A DNA stretch of 64,000 nucleotides, taken from positions 160,993 to 224,992 of the forward strand of contig JAIEMT010000003.1 of NCBI GenBank assembly GCA_019751945.1, read 5' to 3'. Positions 8,838 to 19,212 of this stretch are shown here, piece by piece (the first letter of the stretch is position 1; each line of letters starts with the position of its first letter). The position numbers and the translations under genes were made by a program. Source of the stretch: a bacterium. GTDB lineage: Bacteria; Bdellovibrionota; UBA1018. The notes under the pieces are model-generated. The model did not search any database. It was not told the origin of the DNA and saw nothing but the letters and a program-made list of their open reading frames with translations.

Positions 8838-10250
8838 ATGAACGTTGGTGGCTGGAAGAAAATCTTTATCGTCCTGCAGATTGCGATGCTTGTAGGGCTC
8901 TCGACTCAAGTGGAAGGCACGCCCGAACGCGGCTTAGCTGCCCACAATTTTCAAACCACTCAAAAGGGCACCATCAACTTTGATGCGAAAGATGAACTTC
9001 GTACGCGCTACCTTTCTGAAGGAAACCTCTTTTACGGCGAACCCAATGCAAGTGCACTCGCGATTGCACTCAACGACACCGAACGCCGCCTGACCGATGA
9101 ATTTGAAATTCCGCCCTCGCTCCGAGGAGTCGTCGGCTTTTGGATGAGAATTTACACCGAATGGTCCACTCGCCAAGCAGTGATCTTCGATCATAAACAT
9201 CCTGAAGTGGTTTACGCCGTTCTCGATTTTCGCGAGCTTGCCCAGAAAGCTCGTAACGACGCGGCCTACGAAATCATGTCGGGAAGAAAAATCTCGAAAA
9301 CGATGAAGGATTTTCGTCGCGCATTCGCACGACTGGGAAAATATAATTTCAAGGTTGCTCAAGCAAAGTTCAAGAACCCCGATAGCGCCGAATACCAGAT
9401 TATTTCTGCAATCAAGAACACCGGCCACAAACACCCCTTCTCTTTTCATGCACAGAACATGAAGATTCTTTGGGGTCAACGAGACAATGTGATCAAGGGT
9501 CTCTACAAAGCGGAAAGTTATTTCCCCATTATGGAACGCATTTTCATGGATCTCGGCGTCCCGCGTGAAGTCACCCGCTTGAGCCTTTTAGAAAGTTCGT
9601 TTGAAAACAAGGCCACCTCTCGCGTCGGCGCAAAGGGTGTCTGGCAGTTCCTCGACCTCTCTGGGCGTGAGTTTTTGACCCTTAATGAAAAGGCAAAGAT
9701 CGACGAACGCATTTCTCCGATCAAATCCAGCGTAGCAGCTGCTCGATTACTTCGCCGAAACAGACAGGTTCTGGGCGCTTGGTCCTTGGCCATTACTTCT
9801 TACAACCACGGATTGCGAAATCTAGTCACCATTCCTAAACGCATTCGTACCAGCGATAAGATCATTAGCATCATGGAACCCTGCGGAAAGAAATCGCCGC
9901 TCGGCTTTGCGAGCAAAAGCTACTACGTAGGATTTTTGGCCCTATTGCATGCCGAAACTTATCGGGATCTGTTCTACGGAGAACCCCCGTCGAAAAAAAT
10001 TCAATCCATTCAGCTCTATCATGTAGCCCAGCCTGAATCGGCTCTGTCTATTGCGCTGAAAAAAGGCATTTCGTTGTACGATTTGCGCCTCTACAACCCG
10101 GACATCCAAGACCACAAACTCCTTCTTCCAAAGAAGTTCGTGCTCGTTCTTCCCAGCGAAGTCGATGAACTCGATAAGCTGACAGGGATCAAGAAGATCA
10201 GCAAAAGCCTTCCCATCAATAACGTTCGTAGATTTAAAAAGCAGGGCTAG
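8838..10250 (+). CDS. Lytic transglycosylase (MltD-like) with LysM domain
   Basis: This is a secreted peptidoglycan-cleaving enzyme. The frame is open from TTG at 8820, but ATG at 8838 is taken as start because MNVGGWKKIF then begins a normal signal peptide ending near VEG. Neither start has a good ribosome site. The SLT domain shows LLESSFENKATS (catalytic Glu252), GAKGVWQF and AITSYNHG, all conserved in family 1 lytic transglycosylases. An unassigned N-terminal region of about 200 residues precedes it. A single LysM-like repeat lies near residues 390-440 (YHVAQPESALSIALKKGISL). The stop TAG shares the palindrome CTAG (10247-10250) with the stop of the converging gene. Confidence 0.88.
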   Translation: MNVGGWKKIFIVLQIAMLVGLSTQVEGTPERGLAAHNFQTTQKGTINFDAKDELRTRYLSEGNLFYGEPNASALAIALNDTERRLTDEFEIPPSLRGVVGFWMRIYTEWSTRQAVIFDHKHPEVVYAVLDFRELAQKARNDAAYEIMSGRKISKTMKDFRRAFARLGKYNFKVAQAKFKNPDSAEYQIISAIKNTGHKHPFSFHAQNMKILWGQRDNVIKGLYKAESYFPIMERIFMDLGVPREVTRLSLLESSFENKATSRVGAKGVWQFLDLSGREFLTLNEKAKIDERISPIKSSVAAARLLRRNRQVLGAWSLAITSYNHGLRNLVTIPKRIRTSDKIISIMEPCGKKSPLGFASKSYYVGFLALLHAETYRDLFYGEPPSKKIQSIQLYHVAQPESALSIALKKGISLYDLRLYNPDIQDHKLLLPKKFVLVLPSEVDELDKLTGIKKISKSLPINNVRRFKKQG

Positions 10251-12892
10251 AAATCGGGCCCAACCACGTTGATGACTTTCGGAGAACTGAAGATCATCTC
10301 TGAAAACGCGGTACGCTTCCCATCTTGAGAATGGAGGCTGACCACGGCAGGTCCTCCAGGTACCTGTACTGACAAGAATCTTGGGGAATCTCCCTGCATG
10401 GGCGTATCAATTGTCAGGTGGTCCTTCCCGCTTAGAGAGTAAGTTTCAGGAGTCATTTCTGGATGCGAGGAAAGAGAGCCCACGTACGGAAACAACTTTT
10501 CTTTGGAGTTTTTCACGGTATTTGGAAGTGCTGCGACTACTAAGGCGCTATCTTCTGCAACACCACCTTCTAGCTGATCCAACCACCCTTTTAATTGAGA
10601 GTTCGAAAGCTGATAGAGTGAAAGTGGGGTTGAAGCGCCCGAAGCGATTCGGTAACGATGAGTGTAAATCTCAGCACCTGAAGTCTCGATGAAAAGCGGG
10701 TACCCCGGTAAGCTCATGACATCCGAAACCGCAAAGAATCCGCCGGCTCCAGTAAAAGAGGTTTTATTGGCCTGTCCCACGATTGAAACAGTGATATCCG
10801 CCACGCCAGTCGGTCTTTTCTGTGCAGCAGAGAACACAAAGCCGGTGATATTCTTTTTCTCAGGCGCCTTTTGAGAAGCAACAAAAGTAGCTTTACCTTC
10901 CATCACAGGGGTCACAATCGCCATTCTTTCAATCCCGACAACGGGTACCAAATAGAGAAGGTGTGCCCCGGGCTCCGCATTGACGAGAGCGAAATAACGG
11001 CCGCCCTCTGGAAGACCCAACGCTGCATCCCGATCCACTTCCGGCTTGCGATCAAAATAAATGGCTTCATCCGAACGGCCGGAGAATTCCACTCTCCATC
11101 CCTTGGGCACGTAGCCGAAGACAATCCCACTGCTCTGTTGAAGAGTTCCGGATCCACTCATCTTTGAAAGAAGCGCTGCAGAGTTTTCGGAGATCAATGG
11201 AACGGATGCTACTCCGCCGCCACTCCAAGAGATGGTCGGCCAATGCCCTTCCGCCCGGGAGATCAACCACTGAGCAACACTGCCCTCGGAAACTCCGTCA
11301 TAGGAAACCGTTTCTTGGGAAGCTCCGGAAACTTCCGAATGCCAATCAAATGCTTCAACAGCAACCGGAGCTCTTTCCGGCTCGGTCGGTCCACCATCTA
11401 AAGCGAAAATCTTTTTCTCGGGCGCCGGAACTGCGGGAGCTGCAGGAGAAAACCCTGATTGTTCTTCCTTTACATTGGAAGGCATCAGCGCCGCAAAATT
11501 GATCGGATTCAAATCGGTCCCCGGAGTAGCGGGAGCCGGAAATCGGGGACCTGGCTGAACTGCTGGAACACCTCTAGGAGGAGTTCCTTCCTGAGACGGA
11601 CGCTGTATAAAGATGGTCGATTTCGTGGTCGGCGAAACAATCACAGGCGCTGCCACCGGAGCAGGAGCTTGGGGCTGAGTAGCCATCTCATGTGCCTGCT
11701 GAGTAACCACATCATCCACCAGGTAGGAGTACTCAGTCGCCCTCGCTGGCTGTACTGCGGGAACATGAGTATCCACTTCCCAACTCGGAGCAATATCGAG
11801 GCGAGCCGGCCGGTCGGGGGTCAATACCGTTCGCGGGGCCTCTGGCTTGGCGGGAACCGGTGTTTGCTTTTCACTCGGTATTTCTGCTTTCGCCGGAGGG
11901 GCTTTTATTTGGATCTGAGGGAGGTCTGCCTGAGCGACTTGAACAGGGGGACTCACTTTGACCTGAGTATTCAGAGGCTTCTGAACTTCAGCCTCCAAGA
12001 TTGCCGGCTCCGCCACCTTTATAGGGGCAGTTGGCGTGGTAAGAATTGCGTCTTGTATGGTGGGTCCGTAAGCTAGGAGCTCTTCCGCCTTTTCCGCTAC
12101 AGGAGCCTCGGCTCGGACTGGCTCAACCTTCTTTTCTTCCTGCTTTTTTGCTTTCTGAAGAGGCGCAGCTGCCACCAAATGAACCTGCTTTTTCTGAGGT
12201 TTGGGGGCCTTCGGAGCCTTCGCTACCATCACTACGGGCTCAGAATGGATAGCCATCTCAGCCGGAATCGGGTCCACTTCAGCAACTTGAATAACCAAAC
12301 TCTCAATATCGAACTGAGTATTCACCACGGTGTGGAAACGTTCACTCATCTCGGAGTGAAGGCGACCGAGAGCTGCGAGCTCATCGACGGAAGCAACCTC
12401 TTCTTTCACGGGGGTTGGTTCCACCAAGTCATCGATCATCTCTACAATCGGGGCAGCGGCTTCCATCTTTCGAGCCACGATTGTTTTGGGATGAGACTTC
12501 TTCTTTGCGGCTTTTTTTGCCGGGGCGAAAACTTTCGGCGCGACTGGTTCAGCCTTCGCCTGAGAAATCAGAATCGGTTGTTCAGTGGTTTCAAACTCAT
12601 GATCGAGACCGATTTCAATCGAACCCAACCAACTCAAACTTGGAACTGAAATAGATGTTGGAGAAAATTGCGTAGTAATCCACGAAGCCCAGCCGAAAGT
12701 CAGCGCGAGCGAAGCCAGGCCCGCTAGCCCGGCATATTGGACACTCAGCGGAATTATCGAAGTACTGCTCTGAAGACTTTTCAAAGTTCTGGCTGTTCCT
12801 GCCATCCCCTCATTCCGTCCTGGAACAAGATACAGAGTTAAACCTACTTCTATTTGATAAAGTATATGGAACTTTCCTGGGCGTGACAACAT
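10247..12892 (-). CDS. Large membrane-anchored Pro/Ala/Lys-rich protein, unknown
   Basis: This 881-residue protein is not recognised. ATG at 12892 has AGGG 9 bases upstream; a second ATG at 12805 is also possible. One membrane helix lies near residues 53-76 (YAGLAGLASLALTFGWASW). Residues ~80-480 are low-complexity, rich in Pro, Ala, Lys, Glu and Val, and likely extended in the periplasm. From ~530 a folded part begins (VAQWLISRAEGHWPTISWSG), followed by a stretch like a carboxypeptidase-regulatory beta-sandwich (ITGFVFSAAQKRPTGVADIT). The layout resembles a TonB- or stalk-like envelope protein, but there is no TonB C-terminus. It starts 35 bases after atpC with no terminator between, so it may be read from the atp operon. 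Confidence 0.8.
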   Translation of the reverse strand: MLSRPGKFHILYQIEVGLTLYLVPGRNEGMAGTARTLKSLQSSTSIIPLSVQYAGLAGLASLALTFGWASWITTQFSPTSISVPSLSWLGSIEIGLDHEFETTEQPILISQAKAEPVAPKVFAPAKKAAKKKSHPKTIVARKMEAAAPIVEMIDDLVEPTPVKEEVASVDELAALGRLHSEMSERFHTVVNTQFDIESLVIQVAEVDPIPAEMAIHSEPVVMVAKAPKAPKPQKKQVHLVAAAPLQKAKKQEEKKVEPVRAEAPVAEKAEELLAYGPTIQDAILTTPTAPIKVAEPAILEAEVQKPLNTQVKVSPPVQVAQADLPQIQIKAPPAKAEIPSEKQTPVPAKPEAPRTVLTPDRPARLDIAPSWEVDTHVPAVQPARATEYSYLVDDVVTQQAHEMATQPQAPAPVAAPVIVSPTTKSTIFIQRPSQEGTPPRGVPAVQPGPRFPAPATPGTDLNPINFAALMPSNVKEEQSGFSPAAPAVPAPEKKIFALDGGPTEPERAPVAVEAFDWHSEVSGASQETVSYDGVSEGSVAQWLISRAEGHWPTISWSGGGVASVPLISENSAALLSKMSGSGTLQQSSGIVFGYVPKGWRVEFSGRSDEAIYFDRKPEVDRDAALGLPEGGRYFALVNAEPGAHLLYLVPVVGIERMAIVTPVMEGKATFVASQKAPEKKNITGFVFSAAQKRPTGVADITVSIVGQANKTSFTGAGGFFAVSDVMSLPGYPLFIETSGAEIYTHRYRIASGASTPLSLYQLSNSQLKGWLDQLEGGVAEDSALVVAALPNTVKNSKEKLFPYVGSLSSHPEMTPETYSLSGKDHLTIDTPMQGDSPRFLSVQVPGGPAVVSLHSQDGKRTAFSEMIFSSPKVINVVGPDF

Positions 12893-12927
12893 ACGAAATA
12901 ACCCTGAAAGCGTGTTTGTAGATACGA

Positions 12928-13356
12928 CTAAGAAGAAAGTTTCTTGCCGACAGCCTGTTGACGAACAATCGCGCGCTGCAGCTTCAGCTGATACTTCTTA
13001 AACTGATGCTCGTCAATCTCCATGGCCATCAAAGCATTCTCAGCTTTTGATTGAGCGGCCTTAGCTCGCTCTAAACTGATTTCTTCATCCAGTTCGAGCG
13101 TAGCCGCGGAGACAGTGACCTGATTTCCACTGACCTCAAAGAAGCCGCTCGAAATAACGCCGGATTTCTCCTGCCCCTGTGCAGTCTCATAGCTGAACGT
13201 TCCTGTTTCCAAGCTTCCAATCATGGCGGCGTGTCCCGGCATGATTTGAATCTGACCTTCGCTACCAAACAACGTCACAGACTTGACCCCGATGCCCGTA
13301 ATGGGCGGACGTTCGGGACAAAGTACATTGAGCTGAAGAGTTTCTTCACCGGCCAC
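12928..13356 (-). CDS. atpC: ATP synthase F1 epsilon subunit
   Basis: This is the 142-residue epsilon subunit of the central rotor stalk. It couples F1 to the c-ring and can inhibit ATP hydrolysis. The N-terminal beta-sandwich is typical (FGSEGQIQIMPGHAAMIGSLETG), and residues 85-142 form the C-terminal helical hairpin (ISLERAKAAQSKAENALMA). It is last of the F1 gene series, 11 bases after atpD, fitting the usual atpAGDC order. Confidence 0.95.
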   Translation of the reverse strand: MAGEETLQLNVLCPERPPITGIGVKSVTLFGSEGQIQIMPGHAAMIGSLETGTFSYETAQGQEKSGVISSGFFEVSGNQVTVSAATLELDEEISLERAKAAQSKAENALMAMEIDEHQFKKYQLKLQRAIVRQQAVGKKLSS

Positions 13357-13367
13357 GAGCGAACTCC

Positions 13368-14795
<1,428 letters not shown>

Positions 14796-14802
14796 TTACT
14801 CC

Positions 14803-15711
14803 TTATTGTGCGGCCGCAGCTTGTGATTCGCTGCCCGCAATGATTTCAAGCAATTCTTTGGTGATTCCGGCCTGACGCTGTTTATTGTACTGAAGCGTCA
14901 GCTTCTTAATCATCTCTCCTGCGTTCTTAGTAGCGTTCTCCATCGCGGACATACGAGCTCCGTGCTCGCTGGCCTGCGACTCCAACAAAATTCTAAATGC
15001 CTGAATAGCAAAGCTCTTTGATACTAGCTGGGTCAACAACTCCGGAGCACTTGGCTTGAAGAGGTAGTCCACCACTTCTTCCGTAGCTGGCGTCGTATCA
15101 TTCGTTTCGCTTGCCGGCTGAATGGGGAGGAAGTCCTCAACAATCAGGTTCTGGCTCACGGCATTTTTAAACTCGTTATAAATAATCTTCACCTCGTTCA
15201 CTTCACCGGAAGTGAATCGCTCTTGGAGGTCATTTGCCAAAGCCACCGCTTTTGGGAAACTGACTTTGCCACCTGCGGCTTCGTAGTACTTGCCACCGAA
15301 CCCGGGCTTCGTTTTAAAGAAGTCATGGCCTCGGCGTCCCACGAACGAGAATTTGATTTCCGAATACTCATCTTTATGAGCTTTTACCCAGCGGGTGGCT
15401 GTCTTAATGACGTTCGAGTTAAAGCCACCGCAAAGACCGCGATCAGAAGTCACCAAAACCAAGCAGATTTTAGGCTTCGCGCCTGCTTCAGTTTCCGGTT
15501 TCTGTAAGAACGGAGAGGCTTCCGCTCCCCCCGCAGACTTAGACAAGATCTTGAGCAGCGATCGAATTTTCTTCGCGTAGGGCCGCTGATTTTGAATCGC
15601 CTCTTGAGCGCGACGAAGCTTCGCAGCCGAGACCATCTTCATGGCCTTCGTCGTCTGCTGCGTGTTCTTCACCGTGGTGATTCGTTTTTTAAGGTCCTTA
15701 ATGCTTGGCAT
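14803..15711 (-). CDS. atpG: ATP synthase F1 gamma subunit
   Basis: This is the 302-residue rotor shaft of F1. The N-terminal helix begins MPSIKDLKKRITTVKNTQQT, with KAMKMVSAAKLRRAQ after it. The Rossmann-like core has TSDRGLCGGFNSNV, and the C-terminal helix contains the conserved ARMSAMENATKNAGEMI. It is slightly longer than E. coli gamma because of inserts around residues 85-90 and 215-225, both at loop positions. It sits between atpA (18-base gap) and atpD. Confidence 0.97.
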   Translation of the reverse strand: MPSIKDLKKRITTVKNTQQTTKAMKMVSAAKLRRAQEAIQNQRPYAKKIRSLLKILSKSAGGAEASPFLQKPETEAGAKPKICLVLVTSDRGLCGGFNSNVIKTATRWVKAHKDEYSEIKFSFVGRRGHDFFKTKPGFGGKYYEAAGGKVSFPKAVALANDLQERFTSGEVNEVKIIYNEFKNAVSQNLIVEDFLPIQPASETNDTTPATEEVVDYLFKPSAPELLTQLVSKSFAIQAFRILLESQASEHGARMSAMENATKNAGEMIKKLTLQYNKQRQAGITKELLEIIAGSESQAAAAQ

Positions 15712-15729
15712 TAGCGGTTCCTATTTTCC

Positions 15730-17241
15730 TTACACGTGAAAAGTCTTTGCAAACTCCGAAAGAGCGCCTTCAACGGTGTCCTTCAGAGGTCCTTCGATCT
15801 TGCCGCCATCCGTGATCCCCTTCCAAACCTGAGGATACTTGCGATCGACGAAGTCAAAGAGTTGCTGTTCATAGTCCTTTAACTTGTTCACAGGGTACGT
15901 ATCTGCGTAGCCTTTAGTAGCAGCGTAGATAATGAGAACTTGTTTCTCGACCGGCATCGGAACGTATTGGCCTTGCTTCAAGAATTCCACGAGGCGCTGA
16001 CCACGAGCGAGCTGCTTCTGAGTTGCTGCGTCGAGGTCTGATCCGAACTGAGCAAAGGCAGCTTTCTCGCGATACTGAGCGAGGTCGAGGCGAAGCGTAC
16101 CGGAAACGGCGCGCATCCCTTTAATCTGAGCCGAACCGCCCACGCGAGAAACCGAGATACCCACGTTCACCGCCGGACGAACGCCGGAGTAGAACAAGTC
16201 GGTCTCCAGGAAGATCTGACCGTCGGTAATCGAAATTACGTTCGTGGGAATGTAAGCCGAAACGTCGCCCGCTTGGGTTTCAATGATCGGCAGAGCGGTC
16301 AACGAACCGCCACCCAACTTATCCGAAAGCTTTGCAGCGCGCTCCAGCAGACGCGAGTGCAGATAAAACACGTCGCCAGGATACGCTTCGCGACCCGGAG
16401 GACGACGAAGGAGCAACGACAACTGACGGTAAGCTTGCGCTTGCTTGGTCAAGTCATCGTAAACGATCAAGGCATGCTTACCGTTATCGCGGAACCACTC
16501 ACCCATGGTTACGCCGGTGTATGCAGCCAAGAATTGCAGCGGAGCTTTTTCAGCAGCAGTGGCGGCCACAACAATGGTGTGGTCCAAAGCACCGTGCTGA
16601 CGAAGTTTATCTACCACTTGAGCCACGGTCGATTGCTTCTGGCCGATGGCGACGTAAATACAGTAAACGCCCTTCCCCTTTTGATTAATAATGGTGTCGA
16701 TCGCCACAGCGGTTTTGCCGGTTTGGCGGTCGCCGATGATCAACTCGCGCTGACCACGGCCGATCGGAATCATGCTGTCGATCGCTTTGATGCCGGTTTG
16801 AAGCGGCTCTTTCACAGACTGACGAGCCACGATACCTGGGGCTTTAATTTCTACCTTACGAGTTTCCTTGGTAGCGATAGCGCCCTTGCCATCGATCGCC
16901 ATACCGAGAGCGTTCACAACACGTCCCAACATTGCTTCGCCGACCGGAACTTGTACGATCTTGCCAGTTCTCTTAACGGTCGAACCTTCTTTAATGAGCG
17001 TGTCGTCACCCAGAATGGCGACCCCGACGCTCTCTTCTTCAAGGTTGAGAACCATGCCGGTCACGCCGCCGCCGAAGTCCACCAACTCGCCGGCCATTGC
17101 CTTCTCGAGCCCGTAGATTTTAGCCACGCCGTCCCCGACTGTAACAACCGTGCCGGTCTCAGCGATTTCGAGCTTCTTTTCAAAATCGGAGAGCTGGGAC
17201 TTTAGGATCTGTGTGATTTCTTCTGGACGAATCTGAACCAT
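15730..17241 (-). CDS. atpA: ATP synthase F1 alpha subunit
   Basis: This is the 503-residue non-catalytic nucleotide-binding subunit of F1. The N-terminus [17 protein letters not shown] is the delta-contacting helix of alpha subunits. The P-loop GDRQTGKT lies near residues 170-177, and the conserved signature [17 protein letters not shown] follows further on. Length is normal. It lies between atpH (19-base gap) and atpG. Confidence 0.98.
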   Translation of the reverse strand: MVQIRPEEITQILKSQLSDFEKKLEIAETGTVVTVGDGVAKIYGLEKAMAGELVDFGGGVTGMVLNLEEESVGVAILGDDTLIKEGSTVKRTGKIVQVPVGEAMLGRVVNALGMAIDGKGAIATKETRKVEIKAPGIVARQSVKEPLQTGIKAIDSMIPIGRGQRELIIGDRQTGKTAVAIDTIINQKGKGVYCIYVAIGQKQSTVAQVVDKLRQHGALDHTIVVAATAAEKAPLQFLAAYTGVTMGEWFRDNGKHALIVYDDLTKQAQAYRQLSLLLRRPPGREAYPGDVFYLHSRLLERAAKLSDKLGGGSLTALPIIETQAGDVSAYIPTNVISITDGQIFLETDLFYSGVRPAVNVGISVSRVGGSAQIKGMRAVSGTLRLDLAQYREKAAFAQFGSDLDAATQKQLARGQRLVEFLKQGQYVPMPVEKQVLIIYAATKGYADTYPVNKLKDYEQQLFDFVDRKYPQVWKGITDGGKIEGPLKDTVEGALSEFAKTFHV

Positions 17242-17260
17242 AGCGACCTCTCAAAATTCC

Positions 17261-17797
17261 TTAGTGTTGTACTCCCGACCCGGAAACAAGTCGGTCACGA
17301 AGGCGTTGTAATTGTGCGCGGAGCGTACCGTCGTAGGTCACTCCATTTACTAAAACTTTCACTCCAGCCAGAACGTTCGGATCAATTGCCGTCTGAAACG
17401 TTACAGGCTTTCCTAATTTTTCTTTAAAGGCATTGGACAAGGACTTCACATCAGCAGGTGTCATGGGTTCAGCTGAGATCAATTCCCCCATCACGCCGCC
17501 TTCTGCTTCCACGGAAACCTTAGCGAAGGCTCCTAAAATTTTTGGCAACAGGGCCAAGCGCTCTCGCTTTGCGAGCAGGTTCAAAAACTGGCCTGTAGTT
17601 TTAGAAACTCCCAGCTTCTGTCCAATCGCGTCTACTAAAGACAGCTTTTCTTTGGAACTCGTTGCTGGGCTCAAAAGTGCCACACGTAAATCCTTCGAAG
17701 AATCGATGGCTGCTTGGAAAGAGCTCAACTCTTCCAAATTCTTGGGATCCTTACTCGTTTCAAAGAGAGCTCGGGCGTAAGACTTTGCTACGCTCAT
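17261..17797 (-). CDS. atpH: ATP synthase F1 delta subunit
   Basis: This is the 178-residue stator subunit that joins the top of F1 to the b subunits. The start MSVAKSYARALFET is typical of the OSCP/delta family, and the C-terminal domain carries the usual AIDPNVLAGVKVLVNGVTYDGTLRAQL stretch (seen in pieces VLAGVKVLVNG and YDGTLRAQL). It overlaps atpF by 4 bases (ATG within the upstream stop), so it is translationally coupled to it. Confidence 0.95.
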   Translation of the reverse strand: MSVAKSYARALFETSKDPKNLEELSSFQAAIDSSKDLRVALLSPATSSKEKLSLVDAIGQKLGVSKTTGQFLNLLAKRERLALLPKILGAFAKVSVEAEGGVMGELISAEPMTPADVKSLSNAFKEKLGKPVTFQTAIDPNVLAGVKVLVNGVTYDGTLRAQLQRLRDRLVSGSGVQH

Positions 17798-18267
17798 ACG
17801 AGGCCTCCTACTTGCTTAGAAAACTCCTGCTGAATCCGTTTCTTCTCATCACCCGTTAAGCGTTCTTTTAAAGTGATCTCCGCTTTATCCAGCACCTTGA
17901 TAGCGTATTCACGGATCAGCTCGCTCTTCAAATCCGTAATAACCGCTTCTGCGGTTGATTTCGCATCGCTCAAAATAACTCCAGAAAGCTTTTTCGCATC
18001 CGAAACAATACGGCCCTTCATAGTTTCTGCGTCTTGCTTTGCTTGCTCCCGCATCGAAGCGACTTCAGCATCAATAGCCTTCAGCTTCGAAGAAAACTCT
18101 TCAAATTGCTCCTGCGCTTGATGCAGTTGCTGTGTAACTTGTTCGAGATCTGTTTGAACTGTGGAATGACGAGTCTTCACAAATTCGACGATCGGCTTAC
18201 GGGTGTAGAAAAACAATATCGCAAGCAGGGCGAAAAGATTCAGTGCTGGAATTAGTAACGTGATCAT
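17794..18267 (-). CDS. atpF: ATP synthase F0 b subunit
   Basis: This is a 157-residue stator subunit with one N-terminal membrane helix (residues 2-22, LLIPALNLFALLAILFFY) followed by a long charged coiled coil. It overlaps the other b-type gene by 4 bases upstream and atpH by 4 bases downstream. Two different b-type genes in tandem imply a b/b' heterodimer, as in alphaproteobacteria and cyanobacteria. Which of the two should be called b and which b' is uncertain. Confidence 0.9.
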   Translation of the reverse strand: MITLLIPALNLFALLAILFFYTRKPIVEFVKTRHSTVQTDLEQVTQQLHQAQEQFEEFSSKLKAIDAEVASMREQAKQDAETMKGRIVSDAKKLSGVILSDAKSTAEAVITDLKSELIREYAIKVLDKAEITLKERLTGDEKKRIQQEFSKQVGGLV

Positions 18268-18707
18268 CCGTCTTTTCTCACCAAGAGAGATTCAGAAACA
18301 GCCTTAGCCAAACTGGCGACTTCTGATTCGAGTGATTTTTTTAACTGATCGCGCTGAGCACCGGCAGACTCCAATGCCTCTTGCACAATCTTCTTTGCCG
18401 AATCACGTGTCTGAGTCAGCAACTTTGCTTCTTCTTTTTTTGCCTCAGTGATAGCGGCTTCATATTCCTTACGAGCAGCAGCGCTTTCTTCGGTGAGGCG
18501 TTTTTTATATTCCTGAAGTTTAGTGTGAGCTTGTTCCATCAAGTTCTTCGCTGCTTCGCGGTCTTCGATGGTTCTCTTATGGCGCACTTCAAATAAGCGC
18601 ATGAACGGTTTGAAGTAGAGGGAGCTCAATAAAAAATAGACGACGGAAATAAGCCCGAGTTGCACGAAGAACGTATAGTCGAGTCCCAGTTGGTGAAAGA
18701 TCGTCAC
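18264..18707 (-). CDS. atpF': ATP synthase F0 b' (second b-type) subunit
   Basis: This is a 147-residue stator subunit. One membrane helix lies at residues ~11-30 (TFFVQLGLISVVYFLLSSLY), then a short basic turn FEVRHKRTIEDRE and a coiled coil rich in Ala, Glu and Lys. The sequence differs from the next gene (atpF), so the stator is probably heterodimeric. It is the first atp gene of this locus; the 94-base gap to the bactofilin gene upstream may hold a promoter, though I see no convincing one. The genes for a and c are elsewhere, at 53-54 kb. Confidence 0.88.
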   Translation of the reverse strand: MTIFHQLGLDYTFFVQLGLISVVYFLLSSLYFKPFMRLFEVRHKRTIEDREAAKNLMEQAHTKLQEYKKRLTEESAAARKEYEAAITEAKKEEAKLLTQTRDSAKKIVQEALESAGAQRDQLKKSLESEVASLAKAVSESLLVRKDG

Positions 18708-18801
18708 GGACAGTCCACTCCGAGTTCAAGGCGAATGTTTGTTAATTCAAACGAGTGCTTACCCGCTACGAAGGGGGTTGGTCAAGGGTATTCGAGGTGA
18801 T

Positions 18802-19212
18802 TTAATTTGCAGGTCGCTCAGGCGACGAAAGGAAGGACCGGCTTGGATTTGCGGGCGTATCGACCATTTTACTACTACCTTCAAAGATCACGCCTTCATC
18901 CACTTTTAAGCTGGGCGTTAAAATGTCTCCGCGAAAAATCGCGGGTTGATGAATCTCTACGCGGTGCTTGGCTTTCACGCTGCCGCTGAATTCACCGCTA
19001 ATGACAACGATTCCGGCGTCGATTTTTCCCTGAACCCGCGCGCCTTCGCCAATAATCAGTGTGTCCGGAGTAAAAATTTCGCCGTGGAAAATGCCATTAA
19101 TCCGAACGGTGCCCTGAAAGCAGAGCTTCCCTTCAAATTCACAGCCTTGGTCGATGACCCCGGTCACCTGAAAACTGGTGACGGGAACACTTAGGTTCTG
19201 CGTTCTACCCAT
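18802..19212 (-). CDS. Bactofilin cytoskeletal protein
   Basis: This is a 136-residue bactofilin (DUF583). Bactofilins self-assemble into nucleotide-free filaments through a right-handed beta-helix. The repeating short turns are visible (VIDQGCEFEGKLCFQGTVRI, GEIFTPDTLIIGEGARVQG, VVISGEFSGSVKAKHRVEI). The tails are short and polar, with TPANPS at the C-terminus. The first 22 bases lie inside the end of parB in another frame, so it is coupled to the segregation genes. In Myxococcus, bactofilins next to parAB scaffold ParABS at the poles; a similar role here is an inference. Confidence 0.92.
   Translation of the reverse strand: MGRTQNLSVPVTSFQVTGVIDQGCEFEGKLCFQGTVRINGIFHGEIFTPDTLIIGEGARVQGKIDAGIVVISGEFSGSVKAKHRVEIHQPAIFRGDILTPSLKVDEGVIFEGSSKMVDTPANPSRSFLSSPERPAN

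Noticed and set aside
11164-12654. Several plus-strand open frames of 70-205 codons
   Set aside because: They mirror the low-complexity Pro/Ala-rich region of the large minus-strand gene; such composition yields long antisense frames.
15733-15741. CACGTG-centred sequence near the atpA stop considered as a third parS
   Set aside because: Only the central CACGTG and a few arm bases match; the arms are not palindromic.
16273-17205. Long plus-strand open frame (310 codons)
   Set aside because: It lies entirely antisense to atpA and has no recognisable motif; codon structure follows atpA.
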